Assembly: GCA_023525715.1 (NCBI GenBank)
Contig: CM042013.1
Span: 83,378,494 to 83,442,493 of the forward strand
DNA length: 64,000 nt
Direction of reading: 5' to 3'
DNA from: Cichorium intybus
Lineage: Eukaryota > Streptophyta > Magnoliopsida > Asterales > Asteraceae
In this document: piece by piece, positions 22,871-34,329 of the stretch
Layout: each line of letters begins with the position of its first letter
Position numbering within the stretch: position 1 is the stretch's first letter
Made by a program: the position numbers and the translations under genes
Notes under the pieces: generated by a model
What the model was told of the DNA's origin: nothing
What the model saw: the letters and a program-made list of their open reading frames with translations, nothing else
Database searches by the model: none

Positions 22871-24799
22871 TGTGACATCCCGAAAATTTAGGTCTAAAAC
22901 TAGAAACAGTCAATTCACTGCAAACCTCTTTGTAACCTGACCTTTTGAGCTTTAATGCATACTTTGAAAAATATAGTGTCATTACGATCAAACTAAGATA
23001 CGAGATGAAATCTTACTTCCTATAATGGAATATCTCAAGTACAAACTGAAACCCTAGTTAATACGTCTGAAAAACTGAAAATAAGTATTAACCATTTGTG
23101 AAACAAAACAAGCAATCTAACCTCAGAGTACATGTTTCCTTGATTTCAGAAATATAAATAACATTCAAAACAGAGCTCATATGCAAAAGTTACGACTGTT
23201 ATAAGAAAACAAGCCAAAACAAACCAGTGTAACACTGATTTTATTTAACTACATAAATCGTTTCGATGCGTTGAGGCACTTGCGCACCTCATATGGAAAT
23301 TCCGAGAACATTATTGGACTCAGACTATGGTCTATTATTGGATTCCATACTCGAAATATTTTTAGCCAAAAATATTTATAAAAGTCAAACGCTGGATGTT
23401 ACGGATAATCGAACGCACATATTTAAACACGTTTTCCCAGTGTTCTACAACTCGAAAAATAAATCCATTTGGGTTTCTGAAACCGGTGCACTCGGCTCGA
23501 CAATTCTCCGGTCTCGAAAAAATTATTAGACATCGGGATCTTGCGCACGAATTATGTCATTCATGACATCACATTCACCAACCATTCACCAACCATTCAC
23601 CAACCCCAACTACTCCATGAGACTATAAATATGAGGCTTTGCATCTCATTTTTCTTCACCAATTCACCAAAGCTTCTAGCTTTTCTTTCTTTCTCCAATT
23701 CCTCTCCTTTTGGCCAAGAACACCACCACCATTGGTCATCGCTCCACTACCGTCGCACCATCACTTCGCCGTACAAAACCTTGTTGTTTTGTGGTGTTAT
23801 TTCGCGGTGCTTCTCAAACACGATCGTTCTTATATCTAAGCTGAATTCACGCTTCAAAAGTGAGTGTTACGGCCCCTTTGTCTATGTTTTTATATATTAT
23901 GGGGGAGAATACATGTGCAATATAAACATTTACCAATTTCATATCAAGTTTTATAAATGTTATTATAGCTTTATAAAATGTTTTCAATAAGCGAGTATTG
24001 TACTCATTTATGTATATACTTATCAACATAGTCGATTAGACTTGTCTATCCTACATTTATCAATGGCTTAGATAGTGAGACACTATTCATAACTAAGTAG
24101 AAATACTTAGACCCTACACTACTATAACCGTTAATCAAGCAGAGCGAGATACATATGTATAGATCTATACGGGTTGACACCCCCACCTATGGTTGTTAGC
24201 TACAACTTCGACTTGCAAATCGATGTAGGTGATACTTATCTTTTTCATTACTACGACGTCCATGAAGCGTTGTAGGGGGGGTACATTTCAGTCGAATAGC
24301 TCGGTTATAGGACTCAACTATATGCATTGATGGTTTTCTCATAAACGTACATATCATTTATAAGTATGGTATTACTTACGATTTTCAGCAACTCTATACA
24401 TTTCATTTATAAGTATTATTTTACTTACAAAAGGAATACTTTTAGTTATTTTAAAAGTATTACTGCTGCGTATAGCAGAAAACCTGTAACTCTCACCAAC
24501 CTTGCGTTGACCCTCAAAACTACATGTATTCTCAGGAGATCAGTAAGCCTTTCAGAAGATGGAAATGTTCACGGATATCAGGCAACTTAGTTTACTGTTT
24601 TTATTTTATATCTATCTATTAAGGCATTTCATGTACTTTACTATTATTATCTGTAATAATTCTGTATTCAAACTTCAAGATGAAATACAATTATCCTTTT
24701 GTTTATCGTTGTACTTGGGCTGTATATTCAATTGCTTGAGATCCATGAACTAAGTCGCACAGCCCGGCGTATTCCGCCGCCTCGGCCGGGGGTGTGACA
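22871..24799 (+). repeat. 5' LTR of Gypsy element
   Basis: It is nearly identical to 30204-32132. A TATA-box-like ACTATAAATATGAGG lies near 23621-23635, a plausible core promoter for element transcription. A run of imperfect ACCATTCACCA repeats precedes it (23579-23603). Confidence 0.95.
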
Positions 24800-25603
24800 G
24801 AATGGTATCAGAGACAAATTGGCTATAGAGAACTCGTATCCTCGAAAGAGGAATACAACTATAGCAACTGGTTTCTAATAAAAGTATTATTATAAATTAC
24901 GCTACTTCTTGACTACTTACGGGAGAGGTGTCTAGTTTGAACTATCGATTGGGTTGCTGGATTCAGAACAACTTTAATGCCAAAATGATCCTGCCTACCG
25001 GTACTTCTCATCTGGCCAATCCTTATTTGATAGTTTTGAGGTACAAAACAAAATTAATAATACTGCAAACCCCACCAACAATATATATATACGAGATATA
25101 TATATACTCTGACCCGCGATGAGAACACTTAATAAAATTCTAACATATCTTCAACTAAAACTACAAACGCAACCCTTTAGGTCAAATACCTCGACGAAGA
25201 TAGTACCGTACATAAGTCATACCACAAATAAACATGGAACGCGCGCCTACGTTATTTATGGTCAGGCCGGTGAACAACCAATTTTGACCAAGGTGATTGA
25301 CAGACTACAATGGTTGAGAGTTTTAGAGATTGAAGAATGTTCTCAAGATTCTCTGGAGATACTTAGTACCTTAGAAACCGTGTACAGTTTTATAACACTT
25401 AAACAATTAAAAACTCATTACCTGTAAAACATTATCATTACTTAAAGCATAAATTGATACTATCACTCTATAATTTGGAAATCTGTAGGATTTCAGGAAC
25501 AAAGTACACTGATACACTATCATAAGATACAACTCATACATACTCGTTCAGAACTAAATAGTGTAAAACGACTTAACATTTCTATTCTAAACGTATTAGA
25601 ACA
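24800..25603 (+). other. Gypsy primer binding site and leader
   Basis: The primer site TGGTATCAGAG starts at 24803, three bases after the LTR. The remaining 0.8 kb before the gag ATG is an untranslated leader with no convincing frame. Confidence 0.8.
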
Positions 25604-28600
25604 ATGCCTCCACGAAGGAGTCCGCGAGACCATCAAGCACCAACTCCTCGAGTCAATGCAAGAGTAGTACCAACGGTAAACCCAAATACTAGAGAAACTC
25701 CAACCGAAACCACTGTAACCCCACCATTCCAAATGGATTTCACTCAAGTGCAGACCTTGATGGCACAAGGGATTGCCACAGCCTTAGCTGCATATGCGGA
25801 TGCTCAAAACGAATCTTCTGGGAACAGCGGAAATGGTAGTGGTATTCCAATTGCTAATCGAAACAATTCCAGACACTGCTCATATAAGGATTTCATGGCA
25901 TGCAAACCACGAAACTTCTTTGGCAATGAAGGAGTTGTCGGTCTATCCCGCTGGATAGAAAAGATGGAGGCCGTGTTTCGCATCAGCTCTTGTCCTGATG
26001 ACTGCCAAGTCAAATATGCTACTTGTACGCTGATGGATTCCGCCCTGACCTGGTGGAACGATCATGCGAAGTCCATGGGAATCGATGTGGCATATGGCAT
26101 GAGCTGGGCATCTTTCAAACAGATAATGATCGAAGAATATTGCCCCCGACAAGAAATCCAGACTCTGGAGCAAGAACTCTGGAATCTTACCATGAAGGGA
26201 TCTGAGGTGACTGCCTACACCTCCCGATTTAACGATCTTGCAAGCCTTTGTCCAGAGATGGTAAACCCAGAATATAAGAAGACGGAAAAATACATTTGGG
26301 GATTAGCTTCACCTGTTCAAGGTTTGGTTACTGCATCTAAACCTACCACTTTTGATAGTGCTAAGCAATTGGCCTATCAATTGACTGAACAATGTATCCG
26401 TCAGGGTACCATGACCCCACAAATGGAGAAGAACCAGACCGAGAGTACGAAGCGGAAATTCCATGGGAAGTCAAAAGGGAACTTCAAGCATCACAAACCT
26501 AAGTCAGAACCTGTGACAGTTTATGCCGCAATCACAAACACTCCCACCTCATCCAAGCCTTACTCTGGAAAACTACCCCATTGTACCAAGTGCAATTTCC
26601 ACCATGTCGGAAACTGCATGTTTTGTGACAATTGTAACTTGAAAGGTCATACCTCCAAGTTCTGTAGAAAGGCCCCAACTACTACAACCCCAACCCCTGC
26701 TACAGAAGGAAGCCGCAACTGCTACGAATGCAATCAACCAGGGCATTTTAAGAGGGACTGCCCGAAACTGAAGAATAAGGGAAGAGCATTTGTGATTGGA
26801 ACTGGAGATGCTCGCCAGGAACCGACTGTGGTTACTGGTACATTTCCTATTAACAATATTTATGCTTCCATATTATTTGATACTGGTGCCGATAGAAGCT
26901 TTATTTCCCATACATTTAGAAGTATGATAACCCATAAAGCATGCAAACTTAACGAAGCTTACATGGTAGAAGTAGCAAACGGACAAATAGAAAGCACTTT
27001 AGAAATACTCACCAAATGCCTTCTCACCCTAAATAACCACATCTTTCACATTGACCTAATGCCTATAACCATTGGAAGTTTCGATGTAATCATCGGAATG
27101 GATTGGTTATCGTCCCATAGAGCAGATGTGTTATGTTACGAAAAAGCCATTCGACTACCCCTACCCAACAACGAAGCTCTTGTGATTTACGGAGATAAAT
27201 CAGGGAAAGATCTAAGGGTCATCTCGTGCATGAAAGCAAGAAAGTATTTACAGAATAGATGCTTTGCTTTCTTGGCCCACGTGGTGAATGTGAAAGGAGA
27301 GGGTAAGGAAATCAAAGACATTCCGCAAGTGTGCGACTACCCGGACGTATTTCCAGAAGATCTACCTGGAATACCTCCAGTCAGACAGGTCGAGTTCCGA
27401 ATCGACCTAATCCCGGGTGCCGCACCAGTCGCAAAATCTCCTTATCGTCTAGCTCCATCAGAAATGCAGGAACTATCTAGTCAACTCCAAGAACTTCTTG
27501 ACAAAGGTTTTATCCGGCCAAGTTTCTCACCCTGGGGAGCTCCAATATTATTTGTCAAAAAGAAGGATGGATCGTTCAGGATGTGCATCGACTATCGGGA
27601 GTTAAACAAACTCACCATCAAGAACCGATATCCCCTCCCAAGGATTGATGACCTCTTCGATCAATTACAAGGATCCTGTGTCTACTCAAAGATTGATCTG
27701 AGGTCCGGCTATCATCAACTTAGAGTTCTAGAAGAAGACATCCCAAAGACAGCATTCAGGACTCGGTATGGTCACTACGAGTTCCTGGTTATGCCCTTCG
27801 GACTGACCAACGCACCGGCCGTATTCATGGACATGATGAATCGGGTGTGCAAACCTTATTTGGATAAATTTGTGATCGTCTTTATCGATGACATATTGAT
27901 CTACTCACGAACCAAAGAAGAACATGCCCAACACTTGCAACTAATCCTGGAACTATTAAGGAAGGAGAAACTTTATGCGAAGTTCTCTAAATGTGAGTTC
28001 TGGATTAACGAAGTGCATTTTCTCGGCCATGTGGTCAGTAGTAAAGGGATTCATGTCGATCCCTCGAAGATCGAAGCAATTAAGGATTGGAAGGCTCCAA
28101 CAACGCCAACCGAAGTACGCCAATTCCTAGGGCTTGCAGGTTATTACCGAAGGTTCATCGAGAACTTTTCAAAAATAGCCAAGCCTCTCACCCCTCTAAC
28201 CCAGAAGGAAAAGAAATTTGATTGGGAAGACAGACACGAGTCTGCCTTTCAGAAATTGAAGCAATTGTTGTGTAGTGCGCCAATTTTGTCTCTTCCGGAA
28301 GGAATAGAAGATTTTGTTGTATTCTGTGATGCCTCTCACCAAGGGTTAGGATGCGTATTGATGCAAAGAAATAAGGTTATTGCATACGCATCTAGACAAC
28401 TTAAGCCAAACGAGACCAACTATACTACTCACGACTTAGAATTGGGAGCTGTAGTGTTTGCCTTAAAAATTTGGAGGCACTACCTATACGGAACAAAGTG
28501 TATCGTGTTCACCGACCACAAAAGCCTGCAACACATCTTTGATCAGAAGGAACTCAACAGGAGACAATGGAGGTGAATCGAATTGCTGAATGATTACGAA

Positions 28601-30169
28601 TGCGAAATTCGTTATCATCCGGGTAAAGCGAATGTTGTAGCAGACGCTCTAAGTAGGAAAGAACGAGCAAAGCCACTTCGTGTCAGGGCTCTAACCCTAA
28701 CAATCCACTCCAATCTCACCACCTAAATTCGAGACGCTCAGGTGGAAGCTCTCAAACCTGAAAATATCATGGAAGAGAACCTACGAGGAATGGACAAACA
28801 GTTCAACCTCAAGGAAGACGGTATACGATATTTCATGAATCGAATTTGGACTCCTAAGTTTAGTGAAGTCAGGGATCTGGTTTTAAATGAAGCTCATAAG
28901 TCGAGATATTCGATACATCCCGGATCGGACAAGATGTATCTCGATCTTAAGAAACTTTATTGGTGGCCCAACATGAAGGCACAGATTGCCACCTATGTCA
29001 ATAAGTGTTTGACTTGCTCCAAAGTCAAAGCAGAGTACCAGAAACCATCTGGCCTACTCCAACAACCGTCAATCCCGGAATGGAAATGGGAATGCATAGC
29101 CATGGATTTCATAACAAAATTGCCAAGAACTTCAAGTGGTTATGACACCATTTGGGTAGTGATTGACCGTTTGACCAAATCAGCTCATTTTCTAGCCATC
29201 AAAGAGACTGACAAAATGGAGAAACTGACCAGGACCTATCTCAGGGAAATTGTCAGGCTGCACGGAATACCAACATCTATTATCTCGGACCGAGATACCA
29301 GATTCACGTCCAGATTTTGGCAGTCATTGCAAAGGTCCCTAGGGACCAGGCTAGACATGAGTACTGCATATCATCCACAAACAGATGGACAGAGTGAAAG
29401 GACGATACAAACTCTGGAAGACATGCTCCGTGCTTGTGTGATAGACTTCGGTAATGCATGGGATATTCATTTACCGCTAGTTGAATTTTCATACAACAAT
29501 AGTTATCACACTAGCATAAAGGCTGCTCCATTCGAGGCTTTGTACGGACGCAAATGTCGTTCTCCGATATGCTGGGTAGAAGTTGGAGATACTCAAATTA
29601 CTGGCCCCGAGATCATTCATGAAACAACAGAAAAGATTGTTCAGATAAGGGAACGATTAAAAGCCGCACGTAGTCGTCAGAAAAGCTATGCTGACGTAAG
29701 ACGTAAACCCTTAGAGTTCAAAGTAGGAGACCGTTTCCTATTAAAGGTCGCACCATGGAAAGGTGTCATAAGATTTGGAAAACAAGGTAAGCTAAATCCC
29801 CGATACATCGGACCTTTTGAAATTCTCGAAAGGATTGGTCCGGTGGCCTACAAACTCAAGTTACCTCAACAACTCAGCAAAGTTCACGATACCTTCCATG
29901 TGTGTAATCTCAAGAAGTGTCTCTCTGACGAGAGCCTTGTTATACCTCTCGATGAGATTCAGGTCAACACTAAACTTCACTTCGTAGAGGAACCGGTGGA
30001 GATCATGGATCGAGAAATCAAAAGCCTCAAACAAAGCCGCATACCTATAGTAAAAGTCCGATGGAACTCTCGTAGAGGGCCGGAGTTTACTTGGGAACGG
30101 GAAGATCAAATGAAGCTAAAGTACCCACAACTATTCAAAGGTTCTCCATCCACTAGTGGAACGAAATAA
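25604..30169 (+). pseudogene. Ty3/Gypsy gag-pol polyprotein with two premature stops
   Basis: One frame runs from MPPRRSPRDHQAPTPRVNAR to the terminal TAA at 30167-30169 (1521 codons), broken by TGA at 28574-28576 and TAA at 28724-28726. Domains in order, with approximate codons: gag capsid (50-290), CCHC zinc knuckle CYECNQPGHFKRDC (372), protease DTGADRSF (424), RT with FIDDILIYS (760), RNase H FCDASHQGLG (907), integrase zinc region with HPGSDKMYLDLKKLYWWPN (1105), and core D-D-E positions in AMDFITKLP, SDRDTRF and GQSERTIQ. A C-terminal chromodomain-like segment (VKVRWNSRRGPEFTWERED) in such elements directs integration to chromatin. Both stops fit single transitions (TGG to TGA, CAA to TAA). 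They lie between RNase H and integrase, so an RT-containing product could still be made. Confidence 0.94.
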
Positions 30170-30203
30170 TTTCGGGACGAAATTTCCTTTAACGGGGAGG
30201 TAA

Positions 30204-32132
30204 TGTGACATCCCGAAAATTTAGGTCTAAAACTAGAAACAGTCAATTCACTGCAAACCTCTTTGTAATCTGACCTTTTGAGCTTTAATGCATACTTTGA
30301 AAAATATAGTGTCATTACGATCAAACTAAGATACGAGATGAAATCTTACTTCCTATAATGGAATATCTCAAGTACAAACTGAAACCCTAGTTAATACGTC
30401 TGAAAAACTGAAAATAAGTATTAACCATTTGTGAAACAAAACAAGCAATCTAACCTCAGAGTACATGTTTCCCTGATTTCGGAAATATAAATAACATTCA
30501 AAACAGAGCTCATATGCAAAAGTTACGACTGTTATAAGAAAACAAGCCAAAACAAACCAGTGTAACACTGATTTTATTTAACTACATAAATCGTTTCGAT
30601 GCGTTGAGGCACTTGCGCACCTCATATGGAAATTCCGAGAACATTATTGGACTCAGACTATGGTCTATTATTGGATTCCATACTCGAAATATTTTTAGCC
30701 AAAAATATTTATAAAAGTCAAACGCTGGATGTTACGGATAATCGAACGCACATATTTAAACACGTTTTCCCAGTGTTCTACAACTCGAAAAATAAATCCG
30801 TTTGGGTTTCTGAAACCGGTGCACTCGGCTCGACAATTCTCCGGTCTCGAAAAAATTATTAGACATCGGGATCTTGCGCACGAATTATGTCATTCATGAC
30901 ATCACATTCACCAACCATTCACCAACCATTCACCAACCCCAACTACTCCATGAGACTATAAATATGAGGCTTTGCATCTCATTTTTCTTCACCAATTCAC
31001 CAAAGCTTCTAGCTTTTCTTTCTTTCTCCAATTGCTCTCCTTTTGGCCAAGAACACCACCACCATTGGTCATCGCTCCACTACCGTCGCACCATCACTTC
31101 GCCGTACAAAACCTTGTTGTTTTGTGGTGTTATTTCGCGGTGCTTCTCAAACACGATCGTTCTTATATCTAAGCTGAATTCACGCTTCAAAAGTGAGTGT
31201 TACGGCCCCTTTGTCTATGTTTTTATATATTATGGAGGAGAATACATGTGCAATATAAACATTTACCAATTTCATATCAAGTTTTATAAATGTTATTATA
31301 GCTTTATAAAATGTTTTCAATAAGCGAGTATTGTACTCATTTATGTATATACTTATCAACATAGTCGATTAGACTTGTCTATCCTACATTTATCAATGGC
31401 TTAGATAGTGAGACACTATTCATAACTAAGTAGAAATACTTAGACCCTACACTACTATAACCGTTAATCAAGCAGAGCGAGATACATATGTATAGATCTA
31501 TACGGGTTGACACCCCCACCTATGGTTGTTAGCTACAACTTCGACTTGCAAATCGATGTAGGTGATACTTATCTTTTTCATTACTACGACGTCCATGAAG
31601 CGTTGTAGGGGGGGTACATTTCAGTCGAATAGCTCGGTTATAGGACTCAACTATACGCATTGATGGTTTTCTCATAAACGTACATATCATTTATAAGTAT
31701 GGTATTACTTACGATTTTCAGCAACTCTATACATTTCATTTATAAGTATTATTTTACTTACAAAAGGAATACTTTTAGTTATTTTAAAAGTATTACTGCT
31801 GCGTATAGCAGAAAACCTGTAACTCTCACCAACCTTGCGTTGACCCTCAAAACTACATGTATTCTCAGGAGATCAGTAAGCCTTTCAGAAGATGGAAATG
31901 TTCACGGATATCAGGCAACTTAGTTTACTGTTTTTATTTTATATCTATCTATTAAGGCATTTCATGTACTTTACTATTATTATCTGTAATAATTCTGTAT
32001 TCAAACTTCAAGATGAAATACAATTATCCTTTTGTTTATCGTTGTACTTGGGCTGTATATTCAATTGCTTGAGATCCATGAACTAAGTCGCACAGCCCGG
32101 CGTATTCCGCCGCCTCGGCCGGGGGTGTGACA
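30204..32132 (+). repeat. 3' LTR of Gypsy element
   Basis: It is the near-identical partner of 22871-24799. It starts directly after the purine tract and is followed by CAACA. Confidence 0.95.
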
Positions 32133-32868
32133 CAACATCTTCAACTGATTGGTATCCATCACACTCAAACTCGATAGCCAGAGCCAAAAACCTTGGAAAG
32201 ACAACATAATTGGGGCGAGCTTTGTAGGAGATGAGGCTCACCAGCTGATCAAAGATGATCTGAGCTAAATCAAAGTTCTTGTTAAGAGCCATACCAAACA
32301 ATAGACGAAGCTCATATGTATTTAGCTGATCAAGACTGCGCTACTTGTAACCCAGACATCTACCAATTACCCCAGTCAAAAACTTCCATCCAGCAGGAAA
32401 GCATTGACGAAGAACAAGTTTATCACTATCATGTTTACTGGCGAGATTTACATCATAACCCAGTAGATGCACAATAGTCTTTGTGTCTTCCTCAGATGGA
32501 AGATCAGAGAAAGGAGCAGAGAAGGGAAGGCGAAGACACCATCTGAAGGTATCAACTATGAGGATGACTTCAGACTGACCATTGCTAATCGTTCCCACAA
32601 TAGAATCTGAATCAGATTGGAATGCACAGGTGTACCAGAATTCGGCAATTGCAGATGGCTTGAAGACGTCTGGCATTCCAGCAATGGCAAAATTAAGAGG
32701 GTGTCCTCTCAAGAAATCAACGAACTGTTCGAAACCCTTGTTCTAAAATTTCGAAGGTATTGAGAATACTGCGGCGACATTTGTCGGAAGAATAAGCACA
32801 TTTGCAGCAAGAGAGGATTCAACTTTGTTGAGATCGGCGGGAGGGACGAACTCAAATACAGGAGTCAT
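32133..32868 (-). pseudogene. env-like third ORF, N-terminal part (copy 2)
   Basis: The minus-strand ATG at 32866-32868 opens MTPVFEFVPPADLNKVESSL. After a stop near 32745 the frame continues at 32712-32341 (RGHPLNFAIAGMPDVFKPSA, FRWCLRLPFSAPF). After another stop it continues at 32301-32133 (NYVVFPRFLALAIEFECDGY), ending at the Gypsy insertion. It is the homologue of 5873-6660 in copy 1 and confirms the start chosen there. Confidence 0.8.
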
Positions 32869-33840
32869 GGAGTTGCAGAGAAGAGGTTTAGGGTTTAGCA
32901 GGGTAGGAGTGATGAATGGTTTTGTGAATACTAAAAGGGTTTTAATTTTGAAAGTATATATGCAGAGGGATAATATGTGAGAGAGGGCGAGAAGGAAGGC
33001 GAAAAGATCGGGTGGAGATCTTATGATGATGATAGTGCCAAAATGTCAGGGACAGGTGGCATACATCAACGGTCATAATCTGGGGCTGAGATACGATAGA
33101 TAAAGGCGGAAGCGAAACGGTTTAATCTCAGCAACAGAGGACCAGAATCCCTTGGCTTAAAAGGACCAGCCAGAGCTTCATGTGCTGAAGACTATGCTTC
33201 AGCACAAGGAGGGATTTAAATGCCTTTCAGGGCGTGCATGCAGCAGCAGCTTCTAGGGACATGGACTGTCATGATTGAGAATCAGTTACAGAGAGACCCT
33301 TTGTCTTTTAAGGACCAGACTGATGAGGCGGGTCAGTGCTTATTGTCTCAGCAGGACATAAGACTTGGAATACGGCAGCATGCTTCCAGGGACAGAGTCT
33401 GGTTGAATAGCAGGACAGAAACACAACACTCATGCCCAATGTAAAATGTTATCAGTGGGACAGGGCAGCCTCTCATCAGTGGATAGACTGTGCTGGAACA
33501 CTGATGAGAGTGAGTGGCTCTATTACATCTCAAGACTAGTTTTGCCACTGAGAAATGAGACTTAGACACATACAACAACATGCTTCTAGGGACGTAGAGT
33601 GTCAGAGTTGCAGACTAGATCATGATCACCGTCAAATAAAAAAAAATCTCTGACATAATCACATTGAGAAGATCAAAAGGTGAATTGTCAAGCATTAAAT
33701 CCAGGGGAAATGAATCGCCTCCAAAGAAGGAAGTTTCGAGATCGCTGCATAAGTCTATAAAAAGAATCAAGAATCAGTTTGTCAAGATCACAAAACAAAT
33801 AAACCACAAAAGAAATACACTACTATACAGAAGATAGCTG
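32869..33840 (-). other. env-like leader (copy 2)
   Basis: It is noncoding and homologous to the inverted 4925-5872 of copy 1. Near the env start it contains a TATA-like GCATATATACTT on minus (about 32955-32966). That could support an internal env promoter, but this is inference. Confidence 0.5.
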
Positions 33841-33849
33841 AGAGTCCGT

Positions 33850-34191
33850 TCAGGTGATGGGACAAAGTAGAGGTGAAGCTGATGGAAGGTGAGTTTCAAG
33901 GAGGAACACTAATGGATGGTGAAACCGGGAGGCCGATGGTGGTTCATGTCGGTTGGGGTGCACTCCAGCCAGTGCCACCAAAAGTGTTGGTGGAGTTGGA
34001 GCCATTTGATATGGTGGAAGTATGGTATAGAAGAGGGTGGTGGCCGGCGACTATCCTGAGAGTAACTTATCAAAATTAGTTTGTGGTGAGGCTTTCAGAG
34101 GAGATTTAGCTCTTCGTGGACGAAAGTGAGCTGAGGATCCATCAGCTATACACAATGGGATACCCATCTTTGTGGCAATATGTCAAACGTT
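33850..34191 (+). pseudogene. antisense ORF with Agenet/Tudor-like repeats, copy 2
   Basis: On the plus strand, opposite to pol, a frame reads WDKVEVKLMEGEFQGG, then DGETGRPMVVHVGWGALQPV, then LEPFDMVEVWYRRGWWPATI, FVVRLS, and LFVDESELRIHQLYTMGYPS before TAG at 34189-34191. Stops interrupt it at two places (after TYQN and after SEEI), and one precedes WDKVEV. Compared with copy 1, about 20 residues of the first repeat are missing. The second repeat is better kept: VEV, GWW and ELRI stand at the spacing expected of an Agenet module. It lies between the pol stop (34330) and the env leader, the same place and strand as in copy 1. Confidence 0.65.
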
Positions 34192-34329
34192 AGTAAAATG
34201 TTAGTAGTCACATGTAATCGCTCTATGTAATATATTATTTTCAAAGAAATGAAATTTTTGTTTTTGATTTTTCTTTTTCAAAGTGAATAAATAACATTAC
34301 AAAGAAAAACAAGAAATATAATACACAAA

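Larger units (their letters stand above)
22871..32132 (+). mobile_element. Ty3/Gypsy LTR retrotransposon, young, nested in env of copy 2
   Basis: Two 1929-bp LTRs (22871-24799, 30204-32132) begin TGTGACATCCCG and end GGGGGTGTGACA, flanked by the direct repeat CAACA (22866-22870 and 32133-32137). A tRNA-Met primer site (TGGTATCAGAG from 24803) and a purine tract (AACGGGGAGGTAA before 30204) are in place. By eye I count about seven differences between the LTRs, so the insertion is recent. The order gag, protease, RT, RNase H, integrase makes it Ty3/Gypsy. The C-terminal chromodomain-like text suggests a chromovirus such as Tekay/Del. Only two in-frame stops break the polyprotein. It lies opposite in orientation to its Copia host. 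Confidence 0.96.

Noticed and set aside
23541..23990. 149-codon frame present in both Gypsy LTRs
   Set aside because: Its duplication is due to the LTRs. It spans the TATA region and shows no domain.
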